Shown in pieces: positions 59,829-64,000 of a stretch of DNA of 64,000 nt. The notes below the pieces were generated by a model, which made no database searches, was not told the origin of the DNA, and saw only the letters and a program-made list of their open reading frames with translations. Source of the DNA: Magnetococcales bacterium (GTDB lineage: Bacteria > Pseudomonadota > Magnetococcia > Magnetococcales > JADFYX01). Where the stretch lies: contig PEAM01000022.1 in the NCBI GenBank assembly GCA_002753565.1, positions 1-64,000 of the forward strand. The letters run 5' to 3'. Made by a program: the position numbers and the translations under genes. Each line of letters starts with the position of its first letter. Positions within the stretch are counted from its first letter, which is position 1.

Positions 59829-61793
59829 TTACTTGTCCATACGAACCACACGAAAACCCACCATGCTGTTACGCATTTTGGGTGAGACAGGCTGACGGTT
59901 GGCCACACGACACTCCCGAGGTGGACTTGCCCAACTCCCCCCCCTAACCGACCTGTTTTTTCCGACCCCCCCGGTTCTGGAAGGGTTTTTTGTGGGGCTG
60001 TTTTTATAGAAATCAAGACTGTACCAATCCTCAACCCACTCCCAAACATTCCCTAATAAATCATGAAATCCCCATGAATTTGGTTTTTTCTCACCCACAG
60101 GATGGGTACGTTTTTCGCTGTTACTCTTAAACCAGGCATGGTTGGGAAGCTCTCGGCCTCCCCCTTTAAAGAAAAAAAGACCCTGTGTCCCAGCCCGAGC
60201 CGCATACTCCCATTCCGCCTCGGTTGGCAGTCGAAACCGCTGGGAATCTTCGCCCATATTGGAGAGCCTCATTAAAAACTTTCGCACATCCTCCCACCCC
60301 ACCCGCTCAACAGGATGGTTGGCTTTGCTGGGATCGTACAGACCCTGGGGATAGTTACCCATCACTTGCCGCCATACCGCCCAGGTGACCGGATATTTTC
60401 CCAACCAAAACCCTGCCAGCTCTACTTCGTGAACCGGACCTTCATCCCCATCCCGCCCTGGCTCTTTCTCCTGGGACCCCATTAAAAATTTTCCGGCAGG
60501 CACCCAGATAAACGCCATCTTGGTGTTGGGATCGACCCAATGGGTAGCGGGCTTCTGGCTCCCCTCCAAGGTCTGCTTGACCGGCACCACTTTGGCGGAT
60601 GGAAGTGGTGTTGGGACTGGACGGGAGGGGGGGATTTCAGGGCGCGGCAAGGGCTTGACAACACTGCCAGCCGGTTGGGCAGCCGTCTTGCCATTATCTC
60701 CACGGTTTGGTAATGAGATACTACCTTGGCGGGAAGCAATGGTCGTCTCCCCATCCTCCACCTCCCGACCAAACTCACTGACCGAAGAGATAAAACTGCG
60801 CCAACTGCTTTTTTTCCTTTTTTTAACCTGACTCCCCGATTGGGACGAGAGGGATTTGACCATCACACTCTCCCTTTTCTGGGGAGCAGGTCTCTCTTTC
60901 AACTCAAGAATTTCCATCCGCCACGCATCGATTGTCTGGGGACGTTCTGTCTCCAGCACCATGAGAGCATGGTCAATCGCTGCCAAAAATTTTTCTGAGT
61001 AACGCCCCTTGCCCATTACCACAGCAGGCAGCATGGGGTCGGTATCGTTGCGAAGGCGAGCCGCAATCCGCATGGCAGCATCCGGGGGCTTTTTACCACT
61101 GATACAACGGTAAAGAACCCCACTCATGGCATAAATATCCGACCAGGCCCCCTGCCTCTCTCCGGAAGAGTCATACTGTTCAAAGGGGGAGTAGCCCAAA
61201 CTCAACAGGCTGGTCATCTCATCCCCCTGGCCCGCCACCGACTGCCGGGCAGATCCAAAATCGAGAATAATGGGGCTGCCATCTTTGCGGATGAGAATAT
61301 TGGGGGGTTTGAGATCGCGATGGATGAAATGACTGTTGTGCAGCTCTTCAAGCCCCTCCAGAAGAGGAGGTAGAATCACTTTCAACTCGGCTTCTGGGAG
61401 GGTTTTACGCTTTTTCAGGATAGCGTCCAACCCCTCTCCTTCCACATAATCCATTACCATATAGGCGGTGTTGCTGTCGCGAAAGAAGCTGATGACCCGA
61501 ACAATGGCAGCGTGTTTGAAGCGGGCCAGAATTTGCGCCTCTTTTAAAAACCGCTCCAGCCCCCACTCAAAGGTTTTGGCATCATTGGAAGAGTTGGGAC
61601 GTACTTCACGGGATTCGGTACGAGAAGCGAAAGCGGTGGGCAGATACTCTTTGATGGCGACCAGTTTATCCTGGTTGGTATCACGACCCAGGTAGGTAAT
61701 GCCAAAACCACCTTTACCCAACACCTGCAGGATCTCAAACCAGAGCAGCTTGGTTCCTGGCAATAGGGCGTCGGTAAAATGTTTGGAGTTCAT
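59829..61793 (-). CDS. Ser/Thr protein kinase with C-terminal FGE-sulfatase domain
   Basis: 654 residues. Kinase domain about 15-290: GKGGFG 26-31, Lys48 in VAIKEY, HRDLKPPN 158-165, DFGSAR 178-183, and a SLGYSPFEQYD substrate loop. A Pro/Ser-rich linker about 310-410 follows; then a formylglycine-generating-enzyme type domain (MAFIWVPAGKFLMGSQ, YPVTWAVWRQVMG, WEYAARAG, GNVWEWVEDW, RGGSW, GFRVV). Such fusions occur in bacterial signalling, where the FGE part is often a substrate-binding module. Hypothetical partner gene upstream (61860). Confidence 0.93.
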   Translation of the reverse strand: MNSKHFTDALLPGTKLLWFEILQVLGKGGFGITYLGRDTNQDKLVAIKEYLPTAFASRTESREVRPNSSNDAKTFEWGLERFLKEAQILARFKHAAIVRVISFFRDSNTAYMVMDYVEGEGLDAILKKRKTLPEAELKVILPPLLEGLEELHNSHFIHRDLKPPNILIRKDGSPIILDFGSARQSVAGQGDEMTSLLSLGYSPFEQYDSSGERQGAWSDIYAMSGVLYRCISGKKPPDAAMRIAARLRNDTDPMLPAVVMGKGRYSEKFLAAIDHALMVLETERPQTIDAWRMEILELKERPAPQKRESVMVKSLSSQSGSQVKKRKKSSWRSFISSVSEFGREVEDGETTIASRQGSISLPNRGDNGKTAAQPAGSVVKPLPRPEIPPSRPVPTPLPSAKVVPVKQTLEGSQKPATHWVDPNTKMAFIWVPAGKFLMGSQEKEPGRDGDEGPVHEVELAGFWLGKYPVTWAVWRQVMGNYPQGLYDPSKANHPVERVGWEDVRKFLMRLSNMGEDSQRFRLPTEAEWEYAARAGTQGLFFFKGGGRELPNHAWFKSNSEKRTHPVGEKKPNSWGFHDLLGNVWEWVEDWYSLDFYKNSPTKNPSRTGGVGKNRSVRGGSWASPPRECRVANRQPVSPKMRNSMVGFRVVRMDK

Positions 61794-61859
61794 AAAGGGT
61801 TCTCAAGATCCATGGATACTCATGATACGGTATGGATCCAGTCGATCAGGATCGAAAGA

Positions 61860-62732
61860 TCAGTTTTGAGGGGGTCTGTTGGAGAACATGGAGCGTAATC
61901 GGCCCGCCTGATCTTCCAACTCCCCTTCATCCAACCCAAACTCCTCCTGGTCTTGAGAATCCATCTTGCTCCACTCAATGCTGTGGCGGAGTATATCAGA
62001 TTCGGGCAACGACTGCTCGCTGGAAAAAGGGGGAAGGTCGGCCAGGGCCAACTGGCTCTCCCCACTGGGGAGCTCTTCTTCTGGCTCCGTCAACCAATCC
62101 ACCTGCATACCTTCATCGTATCCCGCGTCATATCCCGCTTCCAACGCCGGCTCAACCCGATCTTGAGAGAGAGTTTCGTTCTTTTCAGAAAAACCCACAC
62201 GCAGGGGGGGGATAGCAGCATTTTCAATCACTTCACGCCCCTCTTTAACCAGACCAAACAGATGATCCATACCATTTTTTACAACACTGGACAGACCCGC
62301 TGCAATAAAAAACCCCCCCTCCAAAAACCGAGCCCGCCACTCGCCACCCTGGGGGTCATGCTCCCATCCCATGGCACCTCTGTTTTGAGAGATTTCATCC
62401 GGAACAGCGCGGCTGTTCCAGGTTGGTTTCCGGATACGACGACTGACATTCTGGTGTTCCAGAATTGACGGTTTTCCCGCCCATCGACGCCCTTTATTTC
62501 CCCGTTGGCTTTGGACACGACGCATTGACTGTTTCCGTTTTAAATGGTTCTTATTAGAAACTAACATATTGGCTCTTAGTTTACTGACAGGAGATGGGCT
62601 GAAATCCATCCATGTATTTTTGGTTTCATGTTCATGTCGATCTCCCTCTACAAATCGGTATGTGAGTACTGAGTCCCCGCAACCAGCACTCGAAATCACA
62701 CTCGTTTCAAGGTAAGACGGGTACCATAACAC
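61860..62732 (-). CDS. Hypothetical protein with acidic C-terminus (start uncertain)
   Basis: Up to 290 codons; GTG 62732 or ATG 62609 could be the start. A basic Arg/Lys-rich middle (LKRKQSMRRVQSQRGNKGRRW) is followed by an acidic C-terminal half (EEELPSGESQLA; DSQDQEEFGLDEGELED). No domain. It lies 67 bases before the kinase-FGE gene on the same strand, so it could be a partner or substrate; that is speculation. Confidence 0.5.
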   Translation of the reverse strand: MLWYPSYLETSVISSAGCGDSVLTYRFVEGDRHEHETKNTWMDFSPSPVSKLRANMLVSNKNHLKRKQSMRRVQSQRGNKGRRWAGKPSILEHQNVSRRIRKPTWNSRAVPDEISQNRGAMGWEHDPQGGEWRARFLEGGFFIAAGLSSVVKNGMDHLFGLVKEGREVIENAAIPPLRVGFSEKNETLSQDRVEPALEAGYDAGYDEGMQVDWLTEPEEELPSGESQLALADLPPFSSEQSLPESDILRHSIEWSKMDSQDQEEFGLDEGELEDQAGRLRSMFSNRPPQN

Positions 62733-62814
62733 TGTTCGACTTGAGTTTCGAAAGTTTTTTTAATGAAACTTGGTTTTTCTCTCTCTTTCACATCCAAAGA
62801 TAAAGTGACTCGTC

Positions 62815-63243
62815 ATGACCATGATGCCCTCTGCACCCCACAGCCCCTCCCATTCCGGACTGGTCGGTCTCTCAGCTCTGGAGGCCTTCGAACTGGTTCA
62901 GCAAAAGGGGGTTGTTTTTATCGATATTCGCGCTGAAATCGAACATTTTTTTGTTGGCAGCCCCCCCAATGTGATCAATATTCCCTGGCAGGACGCCCCC
63001 GACTATGAACTCAACCCCGACTTTCTTAAAGAGATGAATGAGGTGGCCCAAGTTGAGCAGACCGTTGTTCTAATCTGCCGATCCGGACACCGTTCCATCG
63101 ATGCTGGTAATGCCCTGATTGAAGCCGGCTATCAAAAAGTCTACCACGTTGATGAAGGGTTCGAAGGTGATAAAAACGATCAGCACCATCGTTCCACCGT
63201 TAACGGCTGGCGTTTTCACAAACTACCCTGGGTTCAGTGCTGA
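62815..63243 (+). CDS. Rhodanese-domain protein (142 aa)
   Basis: Stand-alone rhodanese fold: VVFIDIRAEIEHFFVGSPP, INIPWQDAPD and the active-site loop CRSGHRS near 93 with Cys as the persulfide residue. Ending VDEGFEGDKNDQHH. No signal. It should transfer sulfur from a donor such as thiosulfate or a persulfide; donor unknown. Divergent from the hypothetical gene at 61860. Confidence 0.88.
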   Translation: MTMMPSAPHSPSHSGLVGLSALEAFELVQQKGVVFIDIRAEIEHFFVGSPPNVINIPWQDAPDYELNPDFLKEMNEVAQVEQTVVLICRSGHRSIDAGNALIEAGYQKVYHVDEGFEGDKNDQHHRSTVNGWRFHKLPWVQC

Positions 63244-63392
63244 GCCTGTTCGCATCAAAACAGTTGAACAATGGGTGGAGTGTATGGTTATTCAAGCAAT
63301 TACAATGCCATAGTATTAATGTCACTTAGGGAAAAATGACAGGAAATCACAACCATCTCATTGTTATTTAACTTTTTTTCCATTATAATAAT

Positions 63393-63435
63393 TAAAAAAA
63401 GACCCGGCTTCCATCTTGGAAGCGGGTCTTTTTTT
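63393..63435. terminator. Bidirectional terminator
   Basis: AAAAAAAGACCCGGCTTCC and GGAAGCGGGTCTTTTTTT form a near-perfect stem (one bulge) with A/T tracts on both sides, between the rhodanese and the minus-strand gene at 63549. Confidence 0.9.
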
Positions 63436-63548
63436 AAGGAATAGTCCGTCACGCTGTAGCTGGGACCCTCTTTAAACCGTCCGGTACTGTCAAAAAATGT
63501 GGCAGAGGTGACAAACAGGAAGAGATCGGCCAAAGGGGCCGCTCTCCA

Positions 63549-63929
63549 TCAAGCTGCTACCTGGATCTCTGGGGATTCACTGACAGAGGCTTGCTCCAGA
63601 AAGGATTTCAGCTCACCAAACAGTACCCCCATCGGGGGCGCATACATCCCCTCTCTGCCCATTACTTCGTTGATAAAGTCGATAGTATATTTTATTTTAC
63701 GTGAAGAGGCCCCTTTCAGTTGATTATCCCAACCATTCAAAAGCTTGGTCCACCCTGTTACCGTCAAATAGCCGGTCGGTGATCCCACACCATCCTCTTC
63801 GGCCAAGACAACCCGGAGTTCGTCTATCATGGAGACTGCACTCTCCAGGCGCTCTTTTTGAGCCTCTTGGGAGAGGCTTAAGAGTGAGTTTTGAATATCC
63901 CGACCGTATGCCGCACCAATTGTGTCCAT
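63549..63929 (-). CDS. Hypothetical protein (126 aa)
   Basis: Helical acidic N-terminus (SLSQEAQKERLESAVSMIDELR) and a C-terminal helix bundle (LKSFLEQASVSESPEIQV). Weak ribosome site. No family recognised. Ends 113 bases past the bidirectional terminator. Confidence 0.6.
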   Translation of the reverse strand: MDTIGAAYGRDIQNSLLSLSQEAQKERLESAVSMIDELRVVLAEEDGVGSPTGYLTVTGWTKLLNGWDNQLKGASSRKIKYTIDFINEVMGREGMYAPPMGVLFGELKSFLEQASVSESPEIQVAA

Positions 63930-64000
63930 TATATAACCTTATTGTTTAGAAAAATGGGAAAAATTCCCTGAATTAATGTGAAAAATCGATAATACCGGGT

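Noticed and set aside
63337-63360. TGACAGGAAATCACAACCATCTCA resembles the phage terminal 24-mer.
   Set aside because: Only the GGAAAAATGACA core agrees well, the outer half does not, and there are no other phage repeats or genes nearby. Chance similarity is likely.
63300-63533. Minus-strand ORF of 77 codons over the terminator near 63.4 kb.
   Set aside because: It runs through a strong bidirectional terminator and has no ribosome site.

Overview
This window holds one long, near-complete Mu-like (transposable, contractile-tailed) prophage, followed by about 18.7 kb of ordinary host chromosome. The host genes (ubiE, an adenylylation-type glutamine synthetase, PilZ, GGDEF/EAL, CpdA, a kinase-FGE fusion, bacteriohemerythrin and rhodanese proteins) point to a free-living Gram-negative proteobacterium. 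A magnetotactic Magnetococcia-type lineage would fit, but that is inference and no diagnostic magnetosome gene is present.

Left edge (1-181): the 3' part of a tRNA-Arg(ACG) with encoded CCA, its terminator, and a short spacer. Prophage (182-44204): almost all genes lie on the minus strand, so the phage left end (early genes) is at about 44.2 kb and its right end at about 0.2 kb. From right to left the order is: terminal transposase-binding-type repeats, ParDE, a small membrane protein, repressor, Ner-like regulator, AntA/AntB antirepressor, transposase A and target-capture ATPase B, Gam, a GapR-like protein, GemA (gp16), a Mor/C-family activator, a second antirepressor, lysis genes, packaging (gp27, gp28, gp29 and gpF-like), protease/scaffold, decoration protein, lambda-E-type capsid, neck proteins, sheath, tube, frameshifted tail chaperone, tape measure, hub, spike, PAAR, gp25, baseplate J, protein I and fibres. 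At the right end is a DNA-modification cassette: a Com-like zinc protein overlapping a Dam-type methylase, two small ORFs and a C5-cytosine methylase.

Regulatory features inside the prophage: an identical 20-bp palindromic element sits upstream of both the lysis operon and the protease/head operon, where Mu has its C-dependent late promoters. A Mor/C-like gene lies just upstream of the lysis promoter. A GGGAAAC slippery heptamer at the end of the tail-chaperone ORF should give a -1 frameshift product. The dcm gene carries a long second ORF in the +1 frame that looks protein-like.

Remnant (44205-45327): a scar of a second, related Mu-like phage. It has a 48-bp near-copy of the phage terminus, a gpF C-terminal fragment with its nuclease-like domain, and a truncated paralogue of the phage membrane protein. 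It ends 31 bases before ubiE.

Host part (45328-64000): ubiE; small membrane and PilZ proteins; a FecR-like lipoprotein; an alpha/beta hydrolase and acyl-CoA ligase pair; a PAS-GGDEF-EAL protein; a J-domain protein; a CpdA-type phosphodiesterase; a run of small genes with an M50-like membrane peptidase and a hemerythrin-rhodanese fusion; glnA with a decayed ammonium transporter behind its promoter; a Ser/Thr kinase-FGE fusion; and a rhodanese.
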